A DNA stretch of 34,873 bases from SFHK01 sp964554795 (GCA_964554795.1 CAZKQB010000036.1:1-34873), one strand, 5' to 3'; shown: positions 8,651-16,609, counted from the stretch's first letter. Program-made: numbers and translations. The notes: generated by a model from the letters alone, not told the origin.

Positions 8651-8678
8651 AAAACAAACCCTGCGAAGGGTTCGTTTT
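8651..8678. terminator. Second, near-identical bidirectional terminator
   Basis: Stem 8651-8661 with 8668-8678, one mismatch, same AAGGGTTCGTTTT right arm as the terminator 125 bp to the left. This looks like a duplicated terminator. The interval between them holds an ACGGGAA/TTCCCGT hairpin. Confidence 0.75.
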
Positions 8679-8737
8679 CTCGTTCGAGGCCGCAAGTCCG
8701 CACGCTGCCGACTCACGGCTCGGCTGCTTGAGGGGGT

Positions 8738-8760
8738 GCGGGGGAGCGACGCTCCCCCGC
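8738..8760. repeat. REP-like GC palindrome after the isomerase gene
   Basis: An 11-bp perfect inverted repeat (8738-8748 with 8750-8760) with a one-base centre, no T tract, about 20 bp after the stop at 8780. The flank continues CTTCCCC, like the palindrome at 21662-21682, so both may belong to one dispersed family. Confidence 0.6.
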
Positions 8761-8779
8761 CTTCCCCGCGGAAGACCTC

Positions 8780-9550
8780 TTATCCGCGAATCCGATTCAG
8801 AACAGCAAACGCATCCCTTGCGTCGCGGGAGAATTCCTCGCAGCCGCCCTCCACGCTCACGCGACCCTCATAGCCGATGCCGCGCAGCGTTTCAAACAGC
8901 TCGTCATACTTCTCGCCGTCGCCCTCCTTGGGATATTTGCGGCCCATCACGTTCGCCACGTGCACATGCTTCAGCAGCGAGCCGGCCATCGTAAGCGCGC
9001 TGAACGGCTCGGAGCCCATTTCCATGTGATAGGTATCGCCCAGCACGGCGATATGCGGCATCTGAATCAGCGACGCCATCAGAGTGGCCTCGGACACGAA
9101 ATTCATGATGTTGCATTCGCCCGCGCGCAGCGGCTCGATCACGATGGTCAGGCCGCTTTCCTGCGCGTGCCGCTCGGCCATGCGCAGGAAGTTGGAAATC
9201 TGCCGCCATGCCTTGGCGGTGTCAAAGCCCTCGGGCACGGCGCGGGAGCGGCCGGAGCCGAACACGACTACCTTGCCGCCCAGGCGCTTCGCGCGCGCGA
9301 ACGCCTTGTCGAGATAGTCATGAATCGCCTGCGCGTTCACCTCGTCGCCCACGATCTTCAGCGTTCCCGGCAGCATGCCGTTGAAGGCCTCTGCCTTAAT
9401 GGGGGACGCATCCACAGCCTGTGCGACCTTTTCGAATTCCTCATCCGAAAGACCGGAGACCCTTGCAAGCCCCAGCTCGATGTAGTCAAAGCCGATTTCG
9501 GCCAGCTCGCCGATGTGCTCAACGCCGGTGCAGATGCCCAGCTTAATCAT
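8780..9550 (-). CDS. Sugar phosphate isomerase/epimerase (AP endonuclease-2-like TIM barrel)
   Basis: A 256-residue xylose-isomerase-like TIM barrel. Expected metal-site and strand-end motifs are visible: GFDYIELGLARV, VVVFGSGRSRAVP, TIVIEPLRAGECN (Glu ligand), VLGDTYHMEMG (Asp/His), HVHVANVMGR (His) and GRVSVEGGCEEF (Glu). These enzymes interconvert ketoses or inositol-type compounds; the substrate cannot be read. ATG 9550 is chosen because the barrel begins at MIKLGICTG and AAAGG lies upstream; the longer frame includes a structured intergenic hairpin. It follows the fused isomerase-oxidoreductase gene, and both probably act in one sugar pathway. Confidence 0.88.
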   Translation of the reverse strand: MIKLGICTGVEHIGELAEIGFDYIELGLARVSGLSDEEFEKVAQAVDASPIKAEAFNGMLPGTLKIVGDEVNAQAIHDYLDKAFARAKRLGGKVVVFGSGRSRAVPEGFDTAKAWRQISNFLRMAERHAQESGLTIVIEPLRAGECNIMNFVSEATLMASLIQMPHIAVLGDTYHMEMGSEPFSALTMAGSLLKHVHVANVMGRKYPKEGDGEKYDELFETLRGIGYEGRVSVEGGCEEFSRDARDAFAVLNRIRG

Positions 9551-9570
9551 GAATCCACAACCTTTCTCAA

Positions 9571-9660
9571 GGGCGTCGCCGCGCAATTCAGGCGCGCAGC
9601 CGGCGGGCCTTCCTTTCAGAAAGCCCATTTGCCGGCTGCCTGTGCCGCACAAGGACGCCC
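9571..9660. other. Nested inverted repeat between two isomerase genes
   Basis: Outer arms GGGCGTC (9571-9577) and GACGCCC (9654-9660) enclose GCAGCCGGC (9596-9604) and GCCGGCTGC (9631-9639), both perfect. There is no T tract. It may stabilise or process the mRNA between the genes; the role is not known. Confidence 0.55.
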
Positions 9661-9668
9661 AAGGCTAC

Positions 9669-11720
9669 TTACTTCTTCGTTCCGGCATAGGAGGAGCTGG
9701 TATCGAAGGTGGCCTCTGCCACGTTCTTCTTCAGCTTCGAGGTTGCGCGGCGCTTGTTCAGCTCCTCAAGGAACAGATCCTCGTCCAGCGGCAGCTCGAC
9801 GGTCTTGTCCAGCCAGCTGGAAAGGTGCATGGCGTTGGAAATGGTCAGGCCGTTCACGCCCTCGGCACCCTCGGCAATCAGCTCGCCGCGGCCCAGAATC
9901 TTGTTGGTGAAGGCGCGCAGAACGCCCACGTGCTGCAGGTTCAGTCCGTCGGTCTCAACCTCGGTCTCGGTGACCTCGGGAGAGCCGAAGCCGCCCTTGT
10001 AGTTCTTGTGGAACTCGGGAATGGTCGTGCTCAGCTCGCGCTTGATCAGCTTTTTGCCGTCGCAGATCAGCTGGCCCTTGTCCAGATCGATCTCGAAGCG
10101 GTTGGTGCCGGGCGCGTCGGAGGTGGTGGTAACGAACACGCCGGTCGCGCCGTTGGGATACTCAACGTACGCGGTCACGTCGTCCTCAACCTCGATGTCG
10201 TGCCACTTGCCGTTGTGGCAGAACGCGCGCACCTTGCTGGGCATGCCGCAGATCCACTGCCACAGGTCAAGGTTGTGCGGGCACTGGTTCAGCAGAACGC
10301 CGCCGCCTTCGCCCTCCCACGTTGCGCGCCATGCGCCGGAATCGTAGTAGCTCTGGGGACGGAACCAGTTGGTGATGATCCAGTTGGTGCGGCGGATAGC
10401 GCCCATTTCACCGCTGGAAACGATTTCCTTCATCTTGCGGTACACGCAGTTGGTGCGCTGGTTGAACATGATGGCGTAGATCTTGTTCTGCGACTTGGCA
10501 AACTCGATCAGCTCGTGCACGTTCTTAGTGTAAACGCCGGCGGGCTTCTCGCTCATGGCGTGCAGGCCGTGCTCCAGCGCCTCGCGAACCAGACGCGGGT
10601 GGTCATAGTGCGGGGTGGCCACGATCACGGCGTCGATCAGGCCGCTTTCCATCATTTTGGTTGCGTCGTCAAAGGTCGCAACGCCGGGCGCGGTTTCCTT
10701 CGCCCAGTCCAGACGCTCAGGCTTCAGATCGCAGACCGCGGTCAGAACCATATCCGGAATCTTGTCCGCAACGAGGTTCTTCAGATGGCCGCTGCCCATG
10801 TTGCCAACGCCGATAATACCTACTCGTACCTTATCCATCTTCGTCCACTCTCCTGTCTTTTTGGTTTCGAATCCCTGATCCTTCAGAATTCCCTGAATTG
10901 CGCTCACGGCCGCATGGAACGCCTCGCGGCTGCTGGCATAGGTGTATTCATGCTTAACCTCTTCGTCCTGCAGATCCTTCAGGCCGTCAAATACGGTCAG
11001 ATGCGGCTCCACCGTGAGCACCATGCCGTCCGCGCGAGCGGACAGCTGGCGAATGATTTCCGGAACGCTTCCGTCGCCGCAGCCGCTGGGAACGACTGCG
11101 CCGTTTTCCAGAAGCGCGTCCTTGATGTGCATGTAATAGATGTGATCCTTGAGAAGTGCAAAGTTCTCAATCGGCTTTTCGCCGCACTGGATGAAGTTCG
11201 CGGGGTCAAAGATGCACTTGAGGCGGCCGCCGAAGTGCTCAATCAGCTTAAGGCACCTTGAGGCGACATCGCCGTAGATGCCCTTTTCGTTCTCGTGGCA
11301 CAGCGTAACGCCGGCCTTTTCAGCCAGCTCGAGCATTTTTTCAATGCGCTCGAACACGACGTCCTGATATTTCTCCGGGTCCTCGTCCTTGGGATAGTAG
11401 AAGCTGAACATGCGCATGCGGTCGCAGCCCAGCACCTTGCAAAGCTCCAGCGCGTGCGCAAACTGCTCCAGATGCTCCGCAAAATCGTCCGTCACGGAAA
11501 TTTTTCCGAACGGGGAGCCCATGGAGGCTACGCGGATTCCGGCTGCATCCAACCGGGCGCGCACGTCCTTCGCCTCGTCGAGCGTGAGATCCTTTACATT
11601 CTTTCCGTCCACGCCGCGCAGCTCTACGCACGCAACGCCGTTTTCCTTCATGGCCTCAATCTGGCCGTCCAGCATTTTGTCCGCTTCGTCTGCGAAAGCG
11701 GAAAGGATAAACTTCGCCAT
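9669..11720 (-). CDS. Sugar phosphate isomerase fused to Gfo/Idh/MocA oxidoreductase
   Basis: One open frame of 683 residues encodes two enzymes. Residues 1-about 280 are an isomerase/epimerase TIM barrel (FDPANFIQCGE, YYMHIKDALLENG, VLTVEPHL). Residues 295-683 are an NAD(P)-dependent Gfo/Idh/MocA dehydrogenase with Rossmann motif VGIIGVGNMGSGH, the SEKPAG lysine motif, WEGEGGGVLLNQCPHNLDL and a C-terminal sugar-binding fold. The joint is only about 14 residues. At the joint the oxidoreductase's own ATG (10838) remains, with AGGAGAG nine bases upstream, so a free 389-residue dehydrogenase could also be made. ATG 11720 is the start, since the promoter at 11755-11783 excludes the longer frame. 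Substrate unknown; an inositol- or glucoside-type route is plausible. Confidence 0.85.
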   Translation of the reverse strand: MAKFILSAFADEADKMLDGQIEAMKENGVACVELRGVDGKNVKDLTLDEAKDVRARLDAAGIRVASMGSPFGKISVTDDFAEHLEQFAHALELCKVLGCDRMRMFSFYYPKDEDPEKYQDVVFERIEKMLELAEKAGVTLCHENEKGIYGDVASRCLKLIEHFGGRLKCIFDPANFIQCGEKPIENFALLKDHIYYMHIKDALLENGAVVPSGCGDGSVPEIIRQLSARADGMVLTVEPHLTVFDGLKDLQDEEVKHEYTYASSREAFHAAVSAIQGILKDQGFETKKTGEWTKMDKVRVGIIGVGNMGSGHLKNLVADKIPDMVLTAVCDLKPERLDWAKETAPGVATFDDATKMMESGLIDAVIVATPHYDHPRLVREALEHGLHAMSEKPAGVYTKNVHELIEFAKSQNKIYAIMFNQRTNCVYRKMKEIVSSGEMGAIRRTNWIITNWFRPQSYYDSGAWRATWEGEGGGVLLNQCPHNLDLWQWICGMPSKVRAFCHNGKWHDIEVEDDVTAYVEYPNGATGVFVTTTSDAPGTNRFEIDLDKGQLICDGKKLIKRELSTTIPEFHKNYKGGFGSPEVTETEVETDGLNLQHVGVLRAFTNKILGRGELIAEGAEGVNGLTISNAMHLSSWLDKTVELPLDEDLFLEELNKRRATSKLKKNVAEATFDTSSSYAGTKK
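10848..10854 (-). promoter_or_regulatory. Internal ribosome binding site at the fusion joint
   Basis: AGGAGAG lies nine bases upstream of ATG 10838 inside the fused frame. It looks like the ancestral start signal of the dehydrogenase before its upstream neighbour lost its stop codon. Confidence 0.6.
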
Positions 11721-11754
11721 ACCAGCACCCCTCCCACACAGATTTACACTGTAT

Positions 11755-11783
11755 AGTATACCTTTTTCTGCGGCGCACGTCAA
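11755..11783 (-). promoter_or_regulatory. Promoter of the isomerase/oxidoreductase operon
   Basis: TTGACG (11783-11778), 17-bp spacer, TATACT (11760-11755) on the minus strand, with ATG 11720 about 28 nt past the expected transcript start. Confidence 0.85.
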
Positions 11784-11918
11784 GCACTGCGCGCGTGCAC
11801 GTATGGAATTTCGGGAACTTTCTCCCGGCTTGAAGGAGCTTCAAAGATGCAAGCCGACGCTCCTTTCGAAATGCCGCAAGGAGGCCGGCTCGTTTTCATA
11901 TTCGTCCCTGTGCGAAGA

Positions 11919-12365
11919 TTATTCGACGGTCACAAGGCCGGTTTCATCGACGGTAATCTGCATTCCGTCCTTCACATAGCTCAGAAATTCCTCGCCGAGA
12001 GAATCGACGACCGGCATCGTCTCGCCGTCGAGCCATACGTCGGAAAGGATGGCTCCGGCAGCTGCCAGCGAGTCGATCGGCTCAGAGAACAGCATGCAGG
12101 CCGGGCAGCGCTTCATCTGGCAGGCGCAGTAGAGCACAAGGCCGCCGGTGGTCGAGCCAATGGTGCGCGGCAGGCACAGCGCCGTGCCGAGCATGGGCTT
12201 GCCGTAAAGGTCGGGGTTGTTCTGGTCGCCGCAGGTGGCCTTCTTATCGCCGAACTGCAGTGCCTTCTGGAAGGAGGCGAGGGTGTTCAGTCCGCCATGA
12301 GAAACCAGTGCCGGCGCGGTCACCCTGCCCTGCGCGACGACTCTGCCCTGAAAGCTTCTTTTCAT
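11919..12365 (-). CDS. Aconitase X swivel (small) domain subunit, DUF126-like
   Basis: A 148-residue protein matching the swivelling domain of aconitase X: ALVSHGGLNTLASF, DLYGKPMLGTALCLPRTIGSTTGGLVLY, and a CAC..KRCPACM stretch. In bacteria this subunit joins the large AcnX subunit, as in cis-3-hydroxy-L-proline dehydratase; archaeal relatives dehydrate phosphomevalonate. Its ATG overlaps the stop of the large subunit (ATGA at 12362-12365), the usual coupling for a two-subunit enzyme. Substrate is not fixed by sequence alone. Confidence 0.8.
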   Translation of the reverse strand: MKRSFQGRVVAQGRVTAPALVSHGGLNTLASFQKALQFGDKKATCGDQNNPDLYGKPMLGTALCLPRTIGSTTGGLVLYCACQMKRCPACMLFSEPIDSLAAAGAILSDVWLDGETMPVVDSLGEEFLSYVKDGMQITVDETGLVTVE

Positions 12366-13654
12366 GCCTTTGCTCCTCCCCTCGTGATCTGCTCGAGAAT
12401 CTCATCGTCGGTATAGTAGCGCGCGCTGGTATAGGTGCGAAGCTTGTTGCTCGACGTGATGACGGGCATGCTGGTGCTCAGCGGGTTGTTCATATACATC
12501 AGCGGGCAGATATAGCTGGTGATTACGCCGGTTTTCTCCAGCCGCGCGGCATAGGGCGTCTCGCGGAATTTCTTCAGCACGGCAGGCGCGGCGGTAAAGA
12601 CCGTGGGAATCACGACCTGCCGGTTCCCAGCGGCGGCCAGCGCGCTCTCCACGCGCTCCGTCCACGAAATCAGCTGCTCCAAACTCATGTGCGGGCAGCC
12701 CATGAAGCAGAGCTTCGGCTTTGCGTCCTTCTTTTTCCAGATGACGGGATAGCTGTCGTACACGCGCTTCAGCTCCGCGTCGTCGATGACGTAAACCTTC
12801 GCATCCTTCCGAATCAGCGAATCGCCGTGCTTTACCGCCTCCGGCGTGAGGTTTTCCACATGGTACAGGCCGACGGCGCCGTTCGAGGCGGTGGCCGCGC
12901 CGAAGTCCTTCAGATAGGTCTTGGCAGCCTCGTCGAGCGTGTCGCCGAGCCAGCGGTCAAGGCCGCGGATGTAGGGCACATCCTCCATCACCTTCATGCC
13001 GATGGCCGAGCCGAGAAGCTGCGCCTCCGGCTTTTTCGTCGTGCGAATCTCGACGATCCAGCTTGCGCGCCGACCCTCGTCCTTCAAAAGGCCAAAGGAG
13101 GGAACGAAGCCGACAATCGAGCCCATCAGGTCAATGATGCCGGAATTGCGGTTGCAGCGCGCGCCAAGGACAGAGTTGGCGTAGACGACTGCCGAGGACT
13201 CCGACCACGAGAGCACGTCGCCGAGGGCGGGCGTATTGCCGACCTCGTCCATATAGCAGGTGCAGGTAAAGGCATCCGGCTCCATCAGGCCGAGCTTCTG
13301 CAGCTGCTTTTCGTAATAGTCCTGCCGCGTGTACATAAAGTACTTGAATACGAGGTTCTGCAAAAAGCTGCTGGGCACGTTCGGGTCGAGCGGACGGGGA
13401 TCGGCGGAGAACTTCTGCGCCGAAACTGCGCCGGCGGCGAGCAGCTGCTCCATCAGCTGGTAGACCGGGCCGAGCGCCTTGAGCCCGAAGGAGGTGACGA
13501 GATGATTGTATTGGCTCGTCACGGGAACCATCTCATCCGCGCCGAACAGCTCGCCATAGCGGACGAGCGTCTGCATGACCTTTGCCATCGTTTCGCCGCG
13601 CGAGCCGTTCAGGATTTCCTGCTGCTCCGGCGTAAGCTTCATCTGATATTCCAT
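12362..13654 (-). CDS. Aconitase X catalytic (large) subunit, DUF521
   Basis: A 430-residue DUF521/AcnX protein. Key blocks are MKLTPEQQEILNGSRG at the start, the VPVTSQYNHLV region, ESSAVVYANSVLGARCNRNSG, PKLCFMGCPHMSLEQL and VITSYICPLMY; Cys residues in the last three fit iron-sulfur ligands. Bacterial members include cis-3-hydroxy-L-proline dehydratase. The GARCNR Cys replaces the Thr or Ser I would expect in some relatives, so the sub-type is open. ATG 13654 has AAGGAGG six bases upstream and sits 10 bp after the reductase stop. The enzyme probably supplies or consumes an unsaturated acid handled by that reductase. Confidence 0.85.
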   Translation of the reverse strand: MEYQMKLTPEQQEILNGSRGETMAKVMQTLVRYGELFGADEMVPVTSQYNHLVTSFGLKALGPVYQLMEQLLAAGAVSAQKFSADPRPLDPNVPSSFLQNLVFKYFMYTRQDYYEKQLQKLGLMEPDAFTCTCYMDEVGNTPALGDVLSWSESSAVVYANSVLGARCNRNSGIIDLMGSIVGFVPSFGLLKDEGRRASWIVEIRTTKKPEAQLLGSAIGMKVMEDVPYIRGLDRWLGDTLDEAAKTYLKDFGAATASNGAVGLYHVENLTPEAVKHGDSLIRKDAKVYVIDDAELKRVYDSYPVIWKKKDAKPKLCFMGCPHMSLEQLISWTERVESALAAAGNRQVVIPTVFTAAPAVLKKFRETPYAARLEKTGVITSYICPLMYMNNPLSTSMPVITSSNKLRTYTSARYYTDDEILEQITRGGAKA

Positions 13655-13664
13655 GACTGCCTCC

Positions 13665-15716
13665 TTATATCCTCATGGCTGCCTCATAGGCATCCCAAAT
13701 GACGCTGCGGAGATTGCCGACCTGACGGCAGTCGCCCACAAGCCGCGCCTTTCCGGGCGTCTTCAGCGGCGCGGGGATATAGCCCGCGCAGGAAATCACG
13801 CTGTCGCAGGGGATTTCTAGCGTGCTTCCATCCTTCGCCGCGCAGACGATTGCGCCGTCCCGAACCTCCTTGAGCGTGGTCTCCAGATAGACCGGAACCT
13901 TATGCAGCGCGAACCACTCGCGCAGGTAGGAGGAGTTAGCAAGGCAGACGCCCTTCTGGCTGACCAGATCGTCCTTCATCTCGACGATCACGGGCTTTTT
14001 GCCCTGAAGCGCCAGCTCGTAGGCAATCTCGGAGCCGGTCAGGCCGCCGCCGATGACCGCGACCGTTTCGCCGACCTCCGCGCCGCGCAGATACTGGCAC
14101 GCCTCGATCATCTTCTCATAGCCGGGCACGCGGCGAAGCAGACGCGGGGTCGCGCCGGTGGCGATGATTACCGGGCTGCCTTCGAAGCCGGAGGGATCCG
14201 TTACTTCGTCATTCAGATGAACCTCAATCTCCATTTCGGTCATCTGGCGGCGATACCACGCCAGCAGGTCGCGCAGCTTGCCCTTGTAGGATTCGGCGCT
14301 CGCCGCGATGAACGCGCCGCCCAGCTCGCCGCTTTTTTCATGAATCACCGGATGGTGCCCGCGCAGCTTGAGCACGCGCGCCGCCTCCATGCCGCCGATG
14401 CCGCCGCCGATGATGTGCACGGTCTTGGACGCTTCGGTTGGGCGAATGGCATGCTTGCTCCACTGCATGGTCTCGGCATTGACGGCGCAGCGCGCCAGAT
14501 GCAGGCTGTCCGAAAGATCCTGATCGTTCGGAACGCCCTTGTAATGACACATATTGAAGCAGCCGTTGTGGCACAGGATGCAGGGGCGAATGTCCGCCTC
14601 GCGTCCCTCCTGCATTTTCACGATCCACTGCTGGTCGGCAAGGAACGGACGGGCAAACCCGGCGCCGTCCAGATGCCCGGCGGCGATGGAATCGGCAGCC
14701 GTGCGCGGGTCAAGGCGTCCGGCGCAGATAACGGGAATGTCCACAAATTTCTTGATGTGCTCCACGTCTGCAAGGTTGCAGTTCTCCGGCATGTAGATTG
14801 GCGGATGCGCCCAGTACCATGCGTCGTAGGTGCCGTTGTCGCAGTTCAGGCAATCGTAGCCCGCGTCCTGCAGATATTTCGCGGCGCGCTCGGACTCGGC
14901 CATGTCGCGTCCCGCCTCCGCGTACTCCTCGCCGGGCAGGGCGCCCTGTCGGAAGCCCTTGGTTTTGGACAGCACGCTGTAGCGCAGGGAAACGGGAAAG
15001 TCCTTGCCGCAGGCCGCCTTGATGGCCTGAACGATTTCCACGGCGAAGCGATAGCGGTTTTCAAACGAGCCGCCGTATTCGTCCGTGCGTTTGTTGACGT
15101 ATGGAAGCGTGAACTGGTCGAGCAGATAGCCCTCGTGAACCGCATGCACCTCCACGCCGTCCACGCCCGCATCCTTCAGCATTTTCGCGCTTTGGGCGAA
15201 GGCATCGACGAACTGATGAATCTCCTCCACCGTCATCTCGCGGGAGGGAACCTTGTCCGACCAGCGGTTCGGCGAGGGACTTGCCGTGGCCGTGATCTTG
15301 TCCAGATCCATAAACGGCTTGCTCACGGCGCGCAGAAGCTTATTCGTGTACAGCGTTTCCATCATCTTGCTGATGGTGAAGGAGCGCCCGAAGCCCGCCG
15401 TAAGCTGAACGAACAGCTTCGCGCCGGTCTTGTGAAGCTCCGGCATCCATTTCTTCAGATCGGCGTACATCTTCTTGTTCTTGTGCAGCCACTGACCGAA
15501 CATGGGATTGTAAACCGGCTGACAGCCGGGCATCACAAGCCCCGCGCCGTTTTTCGCGACCTCCATGATGAAGCGTGCGCCGTCCTTGTCAAAGTGGTTC
15601 TTCTCCATCCAGCCGAACAAATCCGTTCCGCCCATGCTCGTCAGAACAAAGCGATTTTTGATCTCGCAATTTCCGATTTTCCATGGCGTAAAGAGCGGAG
15701 AAAGCCGTTCATCCAT
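13665..15716 (-). CDS. Old Yellow Enzyme-type FMN/4Fe-4S/FAD reductase (2,4-dienoyl-CoA or 2-enoate reductase family)
   Basis: A 683-residue three-part flavoenzyme. Residues 1-about 370 are an FMN TIM barrel with the family signature EVHAVHEGYLLDQF...NKRTDEYGGSFENRYRF. CILCHNGCFNMC at about 377-388 is the 4Fe-4S cluster motif, with RCAVN following. VHIIGGGIGGMEAARVL (about 432) and VAVIGGGLTGSEIAYEL (about 550) bind FAD and NAD(P)H. Relatives include FadH, 2-enoate reductase and BaiCD-like enzymes. ATG 15716 is preceded by GGAGG; it is first in an operon with the aconitase-X subunits. Reduction of an activated C=C is likely, but the substrate is not shown. Confidence 0.88.
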   Translation of the reverse strand: MDERLSPLFTPWKIGNCEIKNRFVLTSMGGTDLFGWMEKNHFDKDGARFIMEVAKNGAGLVMPGCQPVYNPMFGQWLHKNKKMYADLKKWMPELHKTGAKLFVQLTAGFGRSFTISKMMETLYTNKLLRAVSKPFMDLDKITATASPSPNRWSDKVPSREMTVEEIHQFVDAFAQSAKMLKDAGVDGVEVHAVHEGYLLDQFTLPYVNKRTDEYGGSFENRYRFAVEIVQAIKAACGKDFPVSLRYSVLSKTKGFRQGALPGEEYAEAGRDMAESERAAKYLQDAGYDCLNCDNGTYDAWYWAHPPIYMPENCNLADVEHIKKFVDIPVICAGRLDPRTAADSIAAGHLDGAGFARPFLADQQWIVKMQEGREADIRPCILCHNGCFNMCHYKGVPNDQDLSDSLHLARCAVNAETMQWSKHAIRPTEASKTVHIIGGGIGGMEAARVLKLRGHHPVIHEKSGELGGAFIAASAESYKGKLRDLLAWYRRQMTEMEIEVHLNDEVTDPSGFEGSPVIIATGATPRLLRRVPGYEKMIEACQYLRGAEVGETVAVIGGGLTGSEIAYELALQGKKPVIVEMKDDLVSQKGVCLANSSYLREWFALHKVPVYLETTLKEVRDGAIVCAAKDGSTLEIPCDSVISCAGYIPAPLKTPGKARLVGDCRQVGNLRSVIWDAYEAAMRI

Positions 15717-15754
15717 TGCCGCGTACCTCCGTTTTCTCACTTGTCCGCTTTGGC

Positions 15755-15773
15755 CGGGGCAGAAGCCGCCCCG
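15755..15773. repeat. GC palindrome in the leader of the reductase operon
   Basis: CGGGGC (15755-15760) and GCCCCG (15768-15773), followed on the + strand by ACCCC, similar in style to the palindrome at 30094-30133. Part of the 5' UTR; function unknown. Confidence 0.4.
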
Positions 15774-15795
15774 ACCCCAGCGTTTTCACGCTTTT

Positions 15796-15824
15796 ATTAT
15801 ACCATCCCCGCCCTCTTCTTTCAA
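15796..15824 (-). promoter_or_regulatory. Promoter of the reductase/aconitase-X operon
   Basis: TTGAAA (15824-15819), 17-bp spacer, TATAAT (15801-15796) on the minus strand. The leader before ATG 15716 is about 75 nt. Confidence 0.88.
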
Positions 15825-15960
15825 CCAAAATCCTGCGGGTCATCAGCCGAAAGGGTCGAATTTCAAAGCATTCCAGCCTCAGGCCAAGGGCTGCGGCGAA
15901 GCCTTTTAAGTACATCGGCAGCCTCTGTCCGTCCGAAAACGCATGTGCCTGCCTCTGCGG

Positions 15961-16209
15961 TTAGTGATAAAGGCTTCCCTGCCGCTCCGAGACTCTCTTC
16001 AGCGCGACGGCCAGCGCCTCGTAGACTCCGAAGGTGTGCCATACGATGGCGCTGCCGAACAGCATGGGCAGCAGCGTGATGACAAGGCTGTTCATCACAA
16101 GGCTTCGAAACGCGTTGAGAACGATGCCCTGCGCGGAGCGCTTGGTGGAATAGAAATAGGCGGAAAGCATCGAGTTGATGCTGCCAATCAGAAAGCCCCA
16201 GCCGTATTC
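15961..16209 (-). pseudogene. C-terminal fragment of a MATE efflux transporter
   Basis: About 82 residues in the same frame as the truncated kinase upstream, beginning just after its TGA. The sequence (EYGWGFLIGSINSML, YSTKRSAQGIVLNAFRS, two hydrophobic spans, then GVYEALAVALKRV and TAA at 15961) matches the last two membrane segments of MATE transporters. No start or N-terminal ten segments exist here. It is the tail end of a deletion remnant. Confidence 0.75.
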
Positions 16210-16359
16210 TCACATGTGGAGTGCGGTGAAGTCCGTCGTCTGTGCCACCATTTCGATGATCTCGTGGCCGTAGCACGGAATGTGCAATACGTCTGCCAGA
16301 CGCTTCCCAAGCTCTCGTCCTCCGCTGCCAAGCTCACGGCAGATGGTGATGATTCTCAT
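16210..16359 (-). pseudogene. N-terminal fragment of a cytidylate kinase-like protein
   Basis: Codes for 49 residues starting MRIITICRELGSGGRELGKR, nearly the same as the first 20 residues of the intact kinase at 23183-23812 (MRIFTISREFGSGGRELGKR). The P-loop GSGGREL is present but the rest of the kinase is missing; the frame ends at TGA 16212-16210 and reads straight into a MATE C-terminus. A single deletion from inside the kinase to inside the next MATE gene explains this. GGAGGG at 16372-16367 is a good ribosome binding site, so the short peptide may still be made. Confidence 0.8.
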
Positions 16360-16549
16360 ATGCAAACCCTCCAAAATAAAAAATCGCCCGGCTATTTTCA
16401 TAACCGAGCGCACCCGACATCTTTTTCGACCTTGCAGCTGCGGCTGCAGATCCTCCGATGAACGCATAAATTGTTTCGCTCAAAACGCAAAAGGGCCGAA
16501 TAAGTACAGGCGTTTCAGCCTGTTGCCTTATCCAGCCCATCATTTCCAA
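16334..16549 (-). CDS. Putative leader ORF running through two terminators
   Basis: A 71-residue frame from TTG 16549 (or ATG 16543/16540), with GGAGGG at 16566-16561. It reads MGWIRQQAETPVLIRPF and later GALGYENSRAIFYFGG, and ends 26 bases inside the kinase fragment. Its codons form both arms of the terminators at 16483-16538 and 16375-16409. Translation would therefore control whether these form. I have an uncertain memory of similar ALGYENSRAIFYFGG peptides in other gut Firmicutes. It may be a regulatory peptide, or only the shadow of conserved RNA. Confidence 0.4.
   Translation of the reverse strand: MEMMGWIRQQAETPVLIRPFCVLSETIYAFIGGSAAAAARSKKMSGALGYENSRAIFYFGGFAYENHHHLP
16375..16409 (-). 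terminator. Intrinsic terminator just before the kinase fragment
   Basis: Minus-strand stem GCTCGGTTAT / ATAGCCGGGC (16409-16400 with 16395-16386), GAAA loop, followed by GATTTTTTATTTT. It lies directly upstream of the ribosome binding site, a typical attenuator position. Confidence 0.75.
16483..16538 (-). terminator. Terminator-like long hairpin in the leader
   Basis: Outer arms GGGCTGGATAAG and CTTATTCGGCCC (16538-16527 with 16504-16493) and an inner stem ACAGGC/GCCTGT, followed by TTTTGCGTTTT on the minus strand. It could end the 16641 MATE transcript or attenuate the leader started at 16581-16609. Confidence 0.7.
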
Positions 16550-16580
16550 CGAATGATTTGCCCTCCGAGCAAGCAGGGTT

Positions 16581-16609
16581 TATTTAGTCATCCTTGCAGC
16601 GAAGGTCAA
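16581..16609 (-). promoter_or_regulatory. Possible promoter of the kinase-MATE remnant leader
   Basis: TTGACC (16609-16604), 17-bp spacer, TAAATA (16586-16581). It sits between the MATE stop at 16641 and the leader hairpins. Confidence 0.5.

Noticed and set aside
9669..11783. Fusion gene start at 11783
   Set aside because: The extension covers a TTGACG/TATACT promoter; ATG 11720 lies properly downstream.
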